Made by a program: the position numbers and the translations under genes. This document shows, piece by piece, positions 50,579 to 58,481 of a stretch of 64,000 nucleotides of DNA. Within the stretch, counting starts at the first letter, position 1. Every line of letters begins with the position of its first letter. The notes beneath the pieces were generated by a model, which was not told where the DNA came from, did no database searches, and saw nothing but the letters and a program-made list of their open reading frames with translations. The DNA is from Thermasporomyces composti (GTDB lineage: Bacteria > Actinomycetota > Actinomycetes > Propionibacteriales > Actinopolymorphaceae), in assembly GCF_003386795.1 (NCBI RefSeq), contig NZ_QTUC01000001.1, positions 4,216,001 to 4,280,000 of the forward strand. The letters are read 5' to 3'.

Positions 50579-51817
50579 ATGCCAGCGGCGTCCCCAGCGA
50601 GGGTCGTGCTGGGCGTCACCGGCGGCATCGCGGCGTACAAGGCCTGCGTCCTGCTGCGGATGCTCGTCGAGTCCGGCCACAGCGTGCGCGTCGTGCCCAC
50701 CGAGAGTGCCTTGCGTTTCGTGGGCGAGGCGACCTGGGCGGCACTCTCGGGCCAGCCCGTCCACACGCGGGTCTGGGATGACGTTCACGAGGTGCCGCAC
50801 GTTCGCCTGGGCAAGGACGTTGACCTCGTCGTCGTGGCCCCGGCTACCGCCGACGTGTTGGCGAAGGCCGCCCACGGGCTGGCCGACGATCTCCTGACGT
50901 CCACCTTGCTGACCGCGCGGTGCCCTGTCGTCTTCGCGCCGGCGATGCACACCGAGATGTGGGAGCACCCAGCGACGCAGGAGAACGTCGCGACGCTGCG
51001 GCGCAGGGGAGCGCTCGTCCTGGAGCCCGCCGAGGGGCGGCTCACCGGCCCGGACACCGGAAAGGGTCGGCTCCCCGAGCCCGAGGAGATCTTCGACGTC
51101 TGCCAGGTTGCCCTGGCACGGGGCACGGAGGGCCTGCGCCGCGACCTCGTCGGCCGTCGCGTGGTGGTGAGCGCCGGAGGCACCCGGGAGTTCCTGGACC
51201 CGGTGCGCTTCCTCGGCAACCGCTCGTCCGGTCGGCAGGGCTACGCTCTCGCGCGCGCCGCGGCGTTGCGTGGCGCGCGTGTCACGCTCGTCGCGGCGAA
51301 CACCACGCTTCCTGACCCGGCGGGCGTCGCCGTGACGCGGGTGGTGTCCACGCGTGAGATGCGTGACGCCGTTCTCGCCGAGGCGCAGGACGCCGACGCG
51401 GTCGTCATGGCCGCGGCGCCTGCCGATTTCCGCCCGGCGGACTACAGCGAGCACAAGATCAAGAAATCCGGTCAGGACACCGCACGCATCGTCGAGCTCG
51501 TCGAGAATCCCGACATCCTCGCGGAGCTGTCGAAGAACCGGCCCAGGCCCGATCTCGTCGTGGTCGGTTTCGCGGCGGAGACCGGAGACGCTCACGCCGG
51601 CGTGCTCGATCACGGCCGCGCCAAGCTCGCGGCCAAGGGCTGTGACCTGCTCGTCGTCAACGAGGTGGGCCCCGACAAGGGGTTCGAGTCGCCGGAGAAC
51701 GAGGCCGTGATTCTGGGCGCGGACGGCTCGGAGACGGTCGTTCCTCGCGCCTCGAAGGACATCCTGGCCCACCGTGTCTGGGACCTCGTGGTCCGCACGT
51801 GGTCGACCACCGGGTGA
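50579..51817 (+). CDS. coaBC: Bifunctional phosphopantothenoylcysteine decarboxylase / phosphopantothenate-cysteine ligase
   Basis: 412 residues. CoaC flavoprotein half: LGVTGGIAAYKACVLLRML, catalytic His in VPHVRLGKD, APATADVLAKAAHGLADDLL, PAMHTEMWEHPATQ. CoaB half from about residue 190: VVSAGGTREFLDPVRFLGNR, AAPADFRPADYSEHKIKK, PDLVVVGFAAETGD. It catalyses two steps of CoA synthesis. ATG at 50579 has GGAG eight bases upstream. Confidence 0.96.
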   Translation: MPAASPARVVLGVTGGIAAYKACVLLRMLVESGHSVRVVPTESALRFVGEATWAALSGQPVHTRVWDDVHEVPHVRLGKDVDLVVVAPATADVLAKAAHGLADDLLTSTLLTARCPVVFAPAMHTEMWEHPATQENVATLRRRGALVLEPAEGRLTGPDTGKGRLPEPEEIFDVCQVALARGTEGLRRDLVGRRVVVSAGGTREFLDPVRFLGNRSSGRQGYALARAAALRGARVTLVAANTTLPDPAGVAVTRVVSTREMRDAVLAEAQDADAVVMAAAPADFRPADYSEHKIKKSGQDTARIVELVENPDILAELSKNRPRPDLVVVGFAAETGDAHAGVLDHGRAKLAAKGCDLLVVNEVGPDKGFESPENEAVILGADGSETVVPRASKDILAHRVWDLVVRTWSTTG

Positions 51818-51894
51818 GGCGGCTCCGCACGGGTAGCGAACGACCACGTTTCACGACGAAGCGAAAAGAACCACCCAAAGCGCTGTGTGTCCAA

Positions 51895-51910
51895 TACGAT
51901 GCCGCGGGTG
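51895..51910 (+). promoter_or_regulatory. Leaderless promoter of a small membrane protein gene
   Basis: TACGAT (51895-51900), seven bases, GTG at 51908. The same TACGATGCCGC string occurs before the gene starting at 54124 on the other strand. Confidence 0.55.
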
Positions 51911-52198
51911 GGCGATGTCAGTGTCGTGGTGCTCGTCATCGGCGTGGTGGTCGCCTTCTACGCCGGGAAGCGGTGGCAGCACACCCAGCGTGCCACGGCC
52001 GACTACCGGCTGGCACGTACAGGCTTGCGCACCGCGCGCAAGACGCAGCTGCTGTCGCTGCGTGCCGTGAGCATCGCGCTCATCCTCCTCGTGGCCTACC
52101 TCATCGGCACGTTCAACCTCGCGTTCGACCGGAACGAGGACAAGCAGCCCCGACCCGCCGCGACGTCCACGCCAGCCGAGAAGCCAGCCCAGAAGTGA
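51908..52198 (+). CDS. Small two-helix membrane protein, unknown function
   Basis: 96 residues: an N-terminal helix (VSVVVLVIGVVVAFYAG), a basic loop (KRWQHTQRATADYRLARTGL), a second helix (AVSIALILLVAYLIGTFNLA) and a hydrophilic Pro/Ala/Lys tail. No family recognised. The GTG at 51908 is preferred over upstream GTG/ATG codons because a -10 hexamer sits seven bases away. Confidence 0.65.
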   Translation: MGDVSVVVLVIGVVVAFYAGKRWQHTQRATADYRLARTGLRTARKTQLLSLRAVSIALILLVAYLIGTFNLAFDRNEDKQPRPAATSTPAEKPAQK

Positions 52199-52227
52199 CG
52201 GCCAGAGGAGACAGCCCGCGCGACAGT

Positions 52228-52278
52228 CTTCCGCTGAGACGAGCCTTCCGCTGAGACGAGCCTCCCGCTGAGACGAGC
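52228..52278 (+). repeat. 17-bp tandem repeat, three copies
   Basis: CTTCCGCTGAGACGAGC at 52228-52244 and 52245-52261, and CTCCCGCTGAGACGAGC at 52262-52278. It lies 30 nt after the small membrane protein stop. Confidence 0.95.
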
Positions 52279-52569
52279 TCACCGGAGGATTCCAGAAGAG
52301 GAAACGGGCGGCCGCCGGGCGGCCTCGGCCAGCCGCCCGCCCTCTGATTCGTGACGCGTCTCCTTGTGCGGCCCGGTGGGGGGTCACTCCGGGTGCGCGC
52401 ACGCGTCGTGCGCGTCAGTGCCCACCTCGGGCGACATGTAAACCTCCTACGCCAAGACTCGATAGAACCGATGCCGCTCGATGGGACTTGATGGGAAACT
52501 CGATAGGAATAGCCCCGACCTGGGAACGCGGAAAAGCATGTCCACAAGATCCCGGGCGCCAAGAACACG
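52279..52569 (+). other. Spacer before the WXG-like gene
   Basis: No gene seen. Apart from the hairpin at 52305-52339, the stretch 52456-52510 contains imperfect GATGGGA/GATAGGA repeats whose role is unclear. No good ribosome binding site precedes 52570. Confidence 0.35.
52305..52339 (+). terminator. GC-rich stem-loop downstream of the 17-bp repeats
   Basis: CGGGCGGC / GCCGCCCG, 8-bp stem with a 19-nt loop that can itself fold. It is the likely end of the upstream transcript. Confidence 0.45.
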
Positions 52570-53265
52570 ATGACGCTGCCCGGCGGCAGCCGCTTGGGAG
52601 GGTTGTCGGGACACGCGGCGTGGGCGGATGTCGTGACCAGCGTGCCGTCTCGCCTGCGTCTCATCATCACCGACACCGGCGCGATGCTCCGGGCGTGTGC
52701 GGAGATCGACCGAGCCGCCGAGACCGCGCGTCGCTACCTCGAGGACCTCAACCAGCAGTACTACAGCGTCACGCCCATGGTCTGGTCGGCGAACGACCAG
52801 GAGGCCTTCGCCGAGCGCCTCCGCAAGTATCGCGACTCCGTGGTCAACACGTGCTGCCTCGCCGAGGAGTCCGCTATGTTGACCGCCGTCATCGCCACGC
52901 TGCGGTTCGTGCAACACGCTGTCACCGCCGTGCTCGCGGGTACTTTGGCGGTGCTCGCCGCCGCGTTCTGGGTCGCCATGGCGGTCCCAGGGGGACAACC
53001 GGTCGCCACCAGCATCCGCAGTTCTGGCACACCACTCGCCAACACGCTTCCTCGAATCGTCCGGATCATGGACGAGGTGATGGTCAGGTGTGGCCAGGTC
53101 CATGCCAGTCTCTTGGCCATCCGAACCCTCGAGGCCGGAATCAGTGACGAGATCCGGCTGGAGGACGGTGGCGGGATGTCGGACGTCCTGCGGTCCGCGG
53201 GTCTGACGCTCGGCGACGTCGTCGAGAAGTTCCTGAGCAAGCTGAAGGTGTGGGAGAAGATCTAA
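52570..53265 (+). CDS. Orphan membrane protein with a WXG100-like helical hairpin
   Basis: 231 residues. Residues about 25-95 look like two amphipathic helices joined by a turn with a conserved-looking Trp (TPMVWSANDQEAFAERLRKY), reminiscent of WXG100 proteins. One long transmembrane segment follows (HAVTAVLAGTLAVLAAAFWV), then a helical cytosolic or exported tail. No type VII secretion genes are present in the window, so the similarity may be superficial. The start is uncertain because no Shine-Dalgarno precedes the ATG at 52570. Confidence 0.6.
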   Translation: MTLPGGSRLGGLSGHAAWADVVTSVPSRLRLIITDTGAMLRACAEIDRAAETARRYLEDLNQQYYSVTPMVWSANDQEAFAERLRKYRDSVVNTCCLAEESAMLTAVIATLRFVQHAVTAVLAGTLAVLAAAFWVAMAVPGGQPVATSIRSSGTPLANTLPRIVRIMDEVMVRCGQVHASLLAIRTLEAGISDEIRLEDGGGMSDVLRSAGLTLGDVVEKFLSKLKVWEKI

Positions 53266-53288
53266 GGCGGGGTCGTTCCCCCACGGAA

Positions 53289-53324
53289 CGCCTGATGTGC
53301 GATGTCGAGGCGACCCATCAGGCG
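53289..53324 (+). terminator. Hairpin after the WXG-like gene
   Basis: Perfect 9-bp arms CGCCTGATG and CATCAGGCG with an 18-nt loop, beginning 24 nt after the stop. Confidence 0.5.
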
Positions 53325-53363
53325 ACGCGTTCGTCTCCATGACGAACGCCGACGCGAGACAGT

Positions 53364-53426
53364 GCTTCTCCGGTTGTCACTCAGGCTTCTCCGGTTGTGG
53401 CTCAGGCTTCTCCGGTTGTCACTCAG
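53364..53426. repeat. 21-bp tandem repeat, three copies, at a gene 3' end
   Basis: Units at 53364-53384, 53385-53405 and 53406-53426 share GCTTCTCCGGTTGT and end in CTCAG; the middle unit differs at two bases. On the minus strand each unit carries an in-frame TGA for the gene ending at 53423. Confidence 0.95.
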
Positions 53427-54124
53427 GCTCGTGCCGGCTGGTGCGTCGACTGCCGATCTCCTACGAAACGCCTGAGCACGAGAAGCACGATGCCGTTCGC
53501 CACGAAGACGGCGAGGGCCGGCACCAGCAGGATCGACGGATTGATGAACCAGAAGTAGTCCACCGCGAAGAACGCGACGACTTGGACGACCCCCAAGACG
53601 GCGCGGATTCGGCGGATCCTTCGTCGTCCACGCACCTTCGCGGCTTCGGCGGGAAGCTCGGAGGTCTGGATGGTGTCAAAGCCGTCGAAGACTGGTTGGT
53701 GGCCGGTGAGCGTGGGCAGGGGAAGCCACAGCAAGCCGGCCGCCTGGGCGTGCCGTTCCGTGGCTGGCGCGGAGCTGCTGAGGATCGTACGGAGGCGATC
53801 TGGGTCCTTGCCAAAGGCGCGGGCCAGCTCGGTGACAGCGATGGGGTCGCGTCCGTCCACCCCGACGAGCGGCGAGAAGCCGGGCCTGTAGGAGGAGAGT
53901 CGGAAACGATCTCCGTCGACGGCGGCGACGACGACGTCGGTGCGCAGCAGATCACACAGGAGGGGAGCCAGTCTGGAGGCCGACCGTTCAGTGGTGAGAA
54001 CGCTCGACCAACGCTCGCCGATATCGGGCGCCATGACCTGGCCGGACCAGTCGGAAGAGAGCGTCCGAAGCGCGTCGTCGACGTCTTCTGGCTTGGCGCG
54101 AACCTGCAGCAGCGTGTAACTCAC
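53423..54124 (-). CDS. Unknown protein with two C-terminal transmembrane helices
   Basis: 233 residues. A soluble N-terminal domain of about 150 residues (SYTLLQVRAKPEDVDDALRT, TDVVVAAVDGDRFRLSSYRP) is followed by a very basic stretch (KVRGRRRIRRIRAV) and two helices (LGVVQVVAFFAVDYFW, LLVPALAVFVANGIVLLVL). No family recognised. GTG at 54124 is chosen because TACGAT lies seven bases upstream (leaderless); an ATG at 54157 would lack both promoter and ribosome binding site. Divergent from the gene at 54214. Confidence 0.65.
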   Translation of the reverse strand: MSYTLLQVRAKPEDVDDALRTLSSDWSGQVMAPDIGERWSSVLTTERSASRLAPLLCDLLRTDVVVAAVDGDRFRLSSYRPGFSPLVGVDGRDPIAVTELARAFGKDPDRLRTILSSSAPATERHAQAAGLLWLPLPTLTGHQPVFDGFDTIQTSELPAEAAKVRGRRRIRRIRAVLGVVQVVAFFAVDYFWFINPSILLVPALAVFVANGIVLLVLRRFVGDRQSTHQPARA

Positions 54125-54137
54125 CGGCGGCATCGTA
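54122..54137 (-). promoter_or_regulatory. Leaderless promoter of the minus-strand orphan gene
   Basis: On the minus strand TACGAT (plus 54132-54137), seven bases, GTG (plus 54122-54124). Confidence 0.55.
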
Positions 54138-54200
54138 GTGGCCGTGACTTGGGTCATCCACAGGCCGACTCAGCCGTCGCTCTCGGTGATCAGACGCCGG

Positions 54201-54216
54201 TATGCTGCGGGCTGTG
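54201..54216 (+). promoter_or_regulatory. Leaderless promoter of a small orphan gene
   Basis: TATGCT (54201-54206), seven bases, GTG at 54214. No Shine-Dalgarno. Confidence 0.55.
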
Positions 54217-54432
54217 TCCAAGGTGATCGACCGGGACTTCATTCGTCGTCTCGGTAACAACATCCAGCGATCCGCTGACACGAACCTGCCAGGTGCCGCG
54301 CAGTCGGCCTCCTCCGCGGTGACCACGATGATGGACGCCGGGCAGGCCGGTGGGCTCTTGGTGGCCGCGGCATTCTTTTTCGCCTGTGAGTACACCCAGG
54401 CCTCGTTCACTCGGAAGCAGGAGGAGGCCTGA
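54214..54432 (+). CDS. Small orphan protein, possibly frameshifted
   Basis: 72 residues: KVIDRDFIRRLGNNIQRSAD, a Ser/Ala-rich middle, then a hydrophobic stretch (AGGLLVAAAFFFACEY) and RKQEEA before the stop. No family recognised. The +1 frame immediately after the purine run GGAGGAGG continues as EELNEALRRIAENWQAVEDL to a stop at 54514, which reads far more protein-like than chance. A +1 shift would give about 100 residues, so this copy may be broken or the shift may be real. Confidence 0.5.
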   Translation: MSKVIDRDFIRRLGNNIQRSADTNLPGAAQSASSAVTTMMDAGQAGGLLVAAAFFFACEYTQASFTRKQEEA

Positions 54433-54627
54433 GGAACTGAACGAGGCGTTGCGGCGAATCGCCGAGAACTGGCAGGCTGTGGAGGATCTCCAGAGAATCC
54501 CGCACGGAATCTGACGGACCGTCGCGAGGCCGTGGTCGGCGGAGTCGAGGCGATGCCGCCGGCGGTGCTGCGACTCTCGCTGAACTAGATCCACGGGACG
54601 GTCGATCGGGTGCATGGAGCCACCGCG

Positions 54628-56340
54628 TCAGTCGGCGCTCTTGGCGAAGCCGTCCGGCAGCCATCGCGCGTCGTCAGCGGGACGGCGCTCGTCGAAGAGG
54701 ACACCCTCGGCGGCGGTGATGCGGACCCGGTCGACGTAGACACCCCGCCCGACGTAGGCGGCGTCGGTGGAGTAGCGCCACCGCACCCAACGCGCATCCG
54801 CTGGGAGAACGGCGCGGGCCACGTACCAGCGTCGTCCTTGGTACCCGGAGACGGTGCCGTCGGAGTCCCAGCGCCCGCCAGGACCGTGCAGCCGAAGCGA
54901 CAGCGGTGTCCACGTCACGCCGTCGGTCGAGGTCTCGACGTACGCCACGTCGTAGTCGGCTTCGGTGTCCCACCAGTAGGCGAAGCTCAGCCGCCGCGGC
55001 GTGGCCGCCGGGGGCACGGGCAACGTCAGCCGTGCCTCCGAGGCGTCTCGCATCCCCGAGAACCACGCCTCTCGTCCGTCGAGAGGGCGCACCGGGACCG
55101 CCCGCGCCAGCTCGTTCGCGACCGTTCGACGGATCCCTCCGAGCTCGGACCAGGCTCGAGTCGGGTGCACCCGGTTGCTGAGCAGGATGACGAACGACCG
55201 AGTCGCGGGGTCGACCACCAGCGAGGTCCCGGTGAAGCCGGTGTGCCCGTACGTGTCCGGCGTCCGCATCGCCCCCATGTAGCTGTACTGCGCGAGCTGG
55301 AACCCCAAGCCGCGCTCCGCACCCGGGCCAAGGTGGGGGTTGCCGTTGGTGAGCATCTCGGCGACCGTCTCCGGCCGCAGGATGCGCGCGTGGCCATACC
55401 GGCCGCCGTTGAGGATCGTCTGGGCGAACACGGCGAGGTCCCAGGCCGTGGAGAAGACACCCGCGTGGCCCGCCGTGCCGCCGAGCAGCCACGACGTCCG
55501 GTCGTGTACCTCACCCCAGATGAGGCCCCGGCCCCCTTCCTGCCATTCGGTCGGCGCGATCCGGGGACGAAGCTCGGCCGGCGGGTTGTGCATCGTGTCG
55601 CGCAGACCTAAGGGCTCGACGACGCCGGCCCGGACGACCTCGTCGAGGCGCTGCCCGGTCAGCTGCTCGACGATGGCCCCGACGACGATGAACGACAGGT
55701 CCGAGTAGAGGTACTGCGTCCCGGGCTCGTAGCGCAGGTCGACGGCGAAGACCGCGGCGAGCCGCTCTTCTCTCGTGGGGTAGGGATCGAGGCTGAGTCC
55801 CGCTGGCAGGCCCGCCGTGTGCGTCATGAGCTGGCGAACGGTGACGTCCTGCTTGCCGCCGGCGGCGAAGGCCGGGATGTAGCGCGCGACGGGCGCGTCG
55901 AGGTCGAGTCGCCCTCGCTCCACCTGCTGCATCGCCACCACCGCGGTGAACAGCTTCGACAGCGAGGCGACGTCGAAGATCGTGTCGGGCCGCATCGGGA
56001 TGCGCTGCTCGGGTGGCAGCTCCTCGCCGGTGCTGCTGGCGTAGCGCAACGCGTCGCCGACGGCGGCGTGCTCGACGATGACACCGTTGCGGGCGGCGAG
56101 GACGACCGCGCCGGGATACAGGGGCCGTTCCGGTGAGGGCCGCAGGCCGCTCTCGACAGCGGGACGGAGACGCGCGACGTAGCGGGGGAGCAGCCCCGCC
56201 TGTTCGGGGGTGCCGTAGACCAAGCGTCCGTCTGCGCCGCCGCCGGTCGGACGCGGTGCCGCCAGGGCGGGCCCGAAGCCTCCCGCGAGCGAGGCGGCCG
56301 GGGTGAGCGCGGCCGCCGCGAGGATCGCCCGGCGTCTCAT
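54628..56340 (-). CDS. Secreted serine hydrolase (class C beta-lactamase/esterase fold) with C-terminal beta domain
   Basis: 570 residues. Signal peptide RRRAILAAAALTPAASLAGG. Catalytic domain with S126-L-S-K129 (in FDVASLSKLFTAV), YLYSDLSF as the YxN-type site and YGHTGFTGTS as the KTG-type motif. It is typical of penicillin-binding-protein-like esterases or amidases rather than true beta-lactamases. Residues about 445-560 form a separate beta-sandwich (FAYWWDTEADYDVAYVETST, WVRWRYSTDAAYVGRG) similar to the C-terminal domain of immune-inhibitor-type proteases. ATG at 56340 overlaps the stop of the upstream nuclease gene. Confidence 0.88.
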   Translation of the reverse strand: MRRRAILAAAALTPAASLAGGFGPALAAPRPTGGGADGRLVYGTPEQAGLLPRYVARLRPAVESGLRPSPERPLYPGAVVLAARNGVIVEHAAVGDALRYASSTGEELPPEQRIPMRPDTIFDVASLSKLFTAVVAMQQVERGRLDLDAPVARYIPAFAAGGKQDVTVRQLMTHTAGLPAGLSLDPYPTREERLAAVFAVDLRYEPGTQYLYSDLSFIVVGAIVEQLTGQRLDEVVRAGVVEPLGLRDTMHNPPAELRPRIAPTEWQEGGRGLIWGEVHDRTSWLLGGTAGHAGVFSTAWDLAVFAQTILNGGRYGHARILRPETVAEMLTNGNPHLGPGAERGLGFQLAQYSYMGAMRTPDTYGHTGFTGTSLVVDPATRSFVILLSNRVHPTRAWSELGGIRRTVANELARAVPVRPLDGREAWFSGMRDASEARLTLPVPPAATPRRLSFAYWWDTEADYDVAYVETSTDGVTWTPLSLRLHGPGGRWDSDGTVSGYQGRRWYVARAVLPADARWVRWRYSTDAAYVGRGVYVDRVRITAAEGVLFDERRPADDARWLPDGFAKSAD

Positions 56341-57233
56341 CGCCGCCTTCCCTTCGGGACGAGGAGCTCGGCGACGACGGGTCGGTGGTCGGAGGCCAGC
56401 GACTCCACGACGTCGACGGACTGGACGCGGATGTCTCGGCTCGTGGTGATGTAGTCGATACGTCGAACGGGCTCGTCCGCCGGGTAGGTGAGGCCACCGT
56501 CCGGACCGTTGGCGACGGCCCACGCGTCGTCGAGCGCCGCCCACAGCGGGGCGAGCTCCGCCGCGTCGGGTGGTGCGTTGAAGTCGCCGACGAGCACCTG
56601 CGAGGTAGGCCGCGGGTCGTTCTCGGCCATGATCCGCAGCATGTCGGCCACCTGCATCGTTCGGACCGTCGGGTCGCCGCGGTGGTCCAGGTGAGTGACG
56701 TAGACGCGGATCAGCGCGCCCTTGGCGTTGACGAGCACCTCGGGGAAGCCGGGCGCTGGCTCGGCCACCGGGTTCGGCACCTGGGTGGACAGCCGGGTGA
56801 TCTCGTGGTTCGTCGCGCGCAGGATGGGATACCGGGACAGGATCGCGACGCCGAACTCGCGGCGGGGCGTGCCGGGCTCCGGCGGGTCGAGGCTGTAGAT
56901 CGGGCCGAAGAACACCCGCATGTCGAGCTTCTCGGCCAGCTCGGTGGCGAGGTCATGCCACTGGCTGCGAGCGCTCCAGTGCACGTCGACCTCTTGGAGA
57001 CCGATGATGTCGGCGTCCAGAGCGCGGAGGGTGGCCGCGGTGGCGTCCAGGTCGAAACCGCCGACGCCGGCACCGGCCGCGATGTTGTAGGTCGCGACAC
57101 GCACAGGCACAGCTCGGCGGCCAGCGTCGCCGCCTGCTCCTGACTCCGCCTGGGCGGGCGCCATCGTGGCCCAGCCGGTCGTCACGGCGAGAATGGCCGC
57201 CCCGATCGCCACCGTCATCGATCGCCGCCTCAT
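56337..57233 (-). CDS. Secreted endonuclease/exonuclease/phosphatase family protein
   Basis: 298 residues with signal peptide (SMTVAIGAAILAVTTGWATM ending near AQA). Metal-dependent EEP core: VRVATYNIAAGAG, IIGLQEVDVHW, VYVTHLDHRGDP, VLVGDFNAPPDAAEL, and the catalytic ASDHRPVVAEL. Family members cleave nucleic acids, phospholipids or phosphoinositides; the extracellular substrate is unknown. ATG at 57233 has AAGGAGG upstream. It forms a two-gene unit with the serine hydrolase. Confidence 0.9.
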   Translation of the reverse strand: MRRRSMTVAIGAAILAVTTGWATMAPAQAESGAGGDAGRRAVPVRVATYNIAAGAGVGGFDLDATAATLRALDADIIGLQEVDVHWSARSQWHDLATELAEKLDMRVFFGPIYSLDPPEPGTPRREFGVAILSRYPILRATNHEITRLSTQVPNPVAEPAPGFPEVLVNAKGALIRVYVTHLDHRGDPTVRTMQVADMLRIMAENDPRPTSQVLVGDFNAPPDAAELAPLWAALDDAWAVANGPDGGLTYPADEPVRRIDYITTSRDIRVQSVDVVESLASDHRPVVAELLVPKGRRR

Positions 57234-57376
57234 CAGGCCTCCTTCGCGATCATGAGAGCCTTCGGTGACGGTACAAAGCGCGGGAAGGCTTGGCTAGGCG
57301 CTCGTCTGATCGTGGTCGCGAGTGACACGCGAGTGACATCGGCCAGCGACAGCGTGTTCGCCGACCGTCCGGCGCG

Positions 57377-57418
57377 CTGAATACCGCGAGCTGAATGCCG
57401 CGCGCTGAATACCGCGAG
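57377..57418 (+). repeat. 14-bp tandem repeat, three copies
   Basis: CTGAATACCGCGAG at 57377-57390 and 57405-57418 flanking CTGAATGCCGCGCG at 57391-57404. It lies at the front of a decayed reading frame. Confidence 0.95.
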
Positions 57419-58428
57419 CGGAAGAGGGACACCGCGTCGTCCGCGCGTTCGACTCCGACAGTCTCGCGAACGCCGCCGAAGAAGCGGGCCGAGCAGCGTC
57501 TGCTGGAGGCCCTCGGCCAGCTCGCCGCCGATGGCGGAATCCACTACAAGGGTTCGCCGCGGATCGGGCCGACGCCGTGGACCAAGGTGGATCTGCGCGT
57601 GACCAGCAGCGGTGCGGCGTATGGGTCCATGGCGCGGGTGACCCAGAAAGCTCAGGTGTTCGCTCTCGGCGCCGAGACCGTCTTCGTTCGAGGCAACACC
57701 CCGTTCTGGATGTCGGCGCTGGGGAACCTCACCAGTGGCCCGGACGACGTCGCGAGAAAGGCAGAGCTCTTCGCGCAGCATTGGGCTCTCGTCCATCCTG
57801 AGGTCGTCTCCCGCGTCGGTGAGGTGCTGCGTCCCGCGGCCCTCGCCGACGAGCTGCGGCGGTTCGTGAGCGAGGACGGCGTCCGGTCGGTGCGATCCGG
57901 CACCGTGAACGGCGAAGCGGTCGACGTCATCACGGTGGGCGACTCGGTCTTCCACGTCACGAAAGCGGAACCGGCGCGGTTGCTGCGCATGCGGGTGCCA
58001 CGGCTCCCGGCGTACGGCGAGGCGGGGAGCTCCGGCTTGGTGGGAGGCATCGCTGGCTCCTCGCACGGGCATGGAGAGGCTCGCGTAGCCGCCTGCTACT
58101 GCAGGACCTGCAGGGCTACCAGAACCAGTACTTCAAGTTCGGTAGGCATACCTACGTCCTGACCAGGGAGCGGCTCATTCACATCTTGGTACGCCATCAC
58201 CGTCGATACTGGAGCGGTGGCCCGACCACGACGCAGCAGTGCTTCTTCCGCCGGACCCCAGTATCGACGAGGTGCTGGGAATCATCAGCGAGCTCTCAAG
58301 CAGCACGGGCGCACGCTCATGAGACTCGGGCACGGTCGCTCGAGGCGTCGCGCGCCACGGTCGACGGACAGCAGTACCAGTTCGCCATCGACGAAGGGTT
58401 CATCATGCAGTTCACGCCGGTCGGGTGA
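57395..58428 (+). pseudogene. Decayed gene with at least two frame changes
   Basis: From about 57430 to 58060 one frame reads as a plausible protein (AEQRLLEALGQLAADGG, GSPRIGPTPWTKVDLRV, FVRGNTPFWMSALGNL, VDVITVGDSVFHVTKA), then degenerates. Another frame takes over at about 58100 (LLLQDLQGYQNQYFKFGRHT), a third holds PSIDEVLGIISELSSSTGA near 58260, and the second resumes with VDGQQYQFAIDEGFIMQF to a stop at 58428. No family recognised. Sequencing indels could mimic this, but a degraded gene is the simpler reading. The 14-bp repeats replace any normal start region. Confidence 0.55.
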
Positions 58429-58481
58429 CGCTCGAGTGGACCTGCCCTGACGTCGATGGTGAGGCACTGTGACATGGCCGG

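Noticed and set aside
52228-53426. CRISPR-like array
   Set aside because: The repeats are directly adjacent without spacers, only three copies each, and no cas genes are present.
53297-54226. 309-codon plus-strand open frame across the 21-bp repeats
   Set aside because: Repeats give a Ser/Gly/Cys/His pattern by chance; the minus-strand frame has hydrophobic helices, a promoter and a better start.
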